NCBI GenBank assembly: GCA_002633005.1
Contig: NMRA01000368.1
Coordinates: 172,166-236,165, forward strand
DNA: 64,000 nt
DNA from: Phoronis australis
Lineage: Eukaryota; Phoronida; Phoronidae
Direction: 5' to 3'
Shown one piece after another: positions 63,401 through 64,000 of the stretch. The position numbers and the translations under genes are program-made. The notes below the pieces were generated by a model. It was given only the letters and a program-made list of their open reading frames with translations. It made no database searches and was not told the origin of the DNA. Every line of letters begins with the position of its first letter. The first letter of the stretch is position 1.

Positions 63401-64000
63401 CCACTTACATGCACTAAAAGACCTGTGTAACGTGACAGTCAACTTAACTATTAGTCATGATCTTAAAATAGTTTACTCATCCTGGATAATATATCACAAG
63501 AGTGCTGTTCTATTCCGATAGCTATATTCAGAATAAAAAAAAGAAGAAAAAGTTTCGTTCCCTTTATTCAACTCAGCGTGTTCAGTAGCGGACCTAGGAT
63601 ACAATAAGGGGGGGGGCAACATGATGCATCGGGAATTGGGTAAAGCGCGATTTTATGTGCACAGGCGGCACGAAAGCCGAATGTTGCGGGGGCCGGGGAT
63701 GTGGACCTCCTATTTTCAAAATCTATCGGTGGACTAAAAAAAAACNTGTTTCCTTGTGGCTATTTTGAAGAAATTTACCAAGCTATGAGGAAGTACACAT
63801 ATTGCTGTCTAAGCGAGAAATGTGAAATTCAATATAAACTGACTACCTTTTATGAAATGACGTTGCTTTTAAGGAATTATAAAACTGTAAGATAGCAACT
63901 TATAAAACGAAAAGTGAAAGCAAGACGAACAGGTATGTAGTGTACAGTCTTAGAAGGCGTGTTGTTTTGTACTCATCAAATCTTCGGTTAATGTGTAAAT

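Larger units (their letters stand above)
59329..64000. other. Intergenic, little recognised
   Basis: 59586-59781 has inverted ends (agatctacg / gtagatct) and may be a small decayed element. 59930-60290 may be a LINE tail. 60437-60483 has AGGTCA half-sites. 61456-61580 is a two-copy imperfect repeat ('tctgtatctaaatctgacca', 'catcagtaccata'). 63584-63650 (cagtagcggacctaggatac) looks like the start of another inverted-repeat element. No gene is supported; 'n' at 63746. Confidence 0.5.

Overview
This is animal genomic DNA. The window has AT-rich introns, GT-AG splice sites, single 'n' bases at 20798 and 63746, and many mobile-element relics. The first 34.2 kb hold the 3' part of one + strand gene: a multiplexin (collagen XV/XVIII type) that ends in an endostatin domain. 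A Ty3/gypsy element with integrase upstream of reverse transcriptase (Gmr1-like, a group described from deuterostomes) suggests an invertebrate deuterostome such as a hemichordate, echinoderm or cephalochordate. That placement is inference. I see no bacterial features, tRNA, rRNA or CRISPR.

Layout. 23-34208: nineteen exons of the collagen gene. Their lengths sum to 2259 nt, one unbroken frame of 752 residues plus stop. Nine Gly-X-Y exons (23-14226) are followed by two short low-Gly exons (17394-17773), more collagenous exons (24608-27026), the NC1 trimerization exon (28161-28289), a short hinge, and three endostatin exons (30800-34208). The introns hold a 430-bp tandem repeat with CTCF-core-like sites (1.2-2.65 kb), a 57-bp tandem repeat (15.25 kb), a tandem pair of 1.9-kb units joined by a 27-bp minisatellite (18.9-22.85 kb), and a solo LTR with a perfect TTATA target duplication (31881-32662). 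A cysteine-rich candidate terminal exon with its own AATAAA lies at 24056-24154.

34.2-46.5 kb: the 3' flank of the collagen gene, a decayed non-LTR-type reverse transcriptase on the minus strand (37.2-39.7 kb), a second copy of the collagen 3' flank (41155-41744), and directly next to it a 3.88-kb terminal-inverted-repeat element (41745-45622). That element carries a broken minus-strand protein with features of a PIN/FEN1-like nuclease family.

46509-52824: a full-length but dead gypsy element on the minus strand, with LTRs of 896 and 894 bp and the order gag (SCAN-like capsid), protease, integrase, RT, RNase H. It has in-frame stops, a deletion in the integrase core, and an altered RNase H catalytic Asp.

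52.8-64 kb: mostly unassigned sequence. It holds one candidate ZP-domain exon (54289-54440), a 403-bp inverted-repeat element (55097-55499), an AC/AT microsatellite, a gutted LTR element of the same family as the solo LTR (57329-59328), a possible LINE tail near 60.2 kb, and otherwise nothing I recognise. The only gene I am confident is functional is the collagen; its product would be a trimeric basement-membrane (proteo)collagen with a C-terminal endostatin module.
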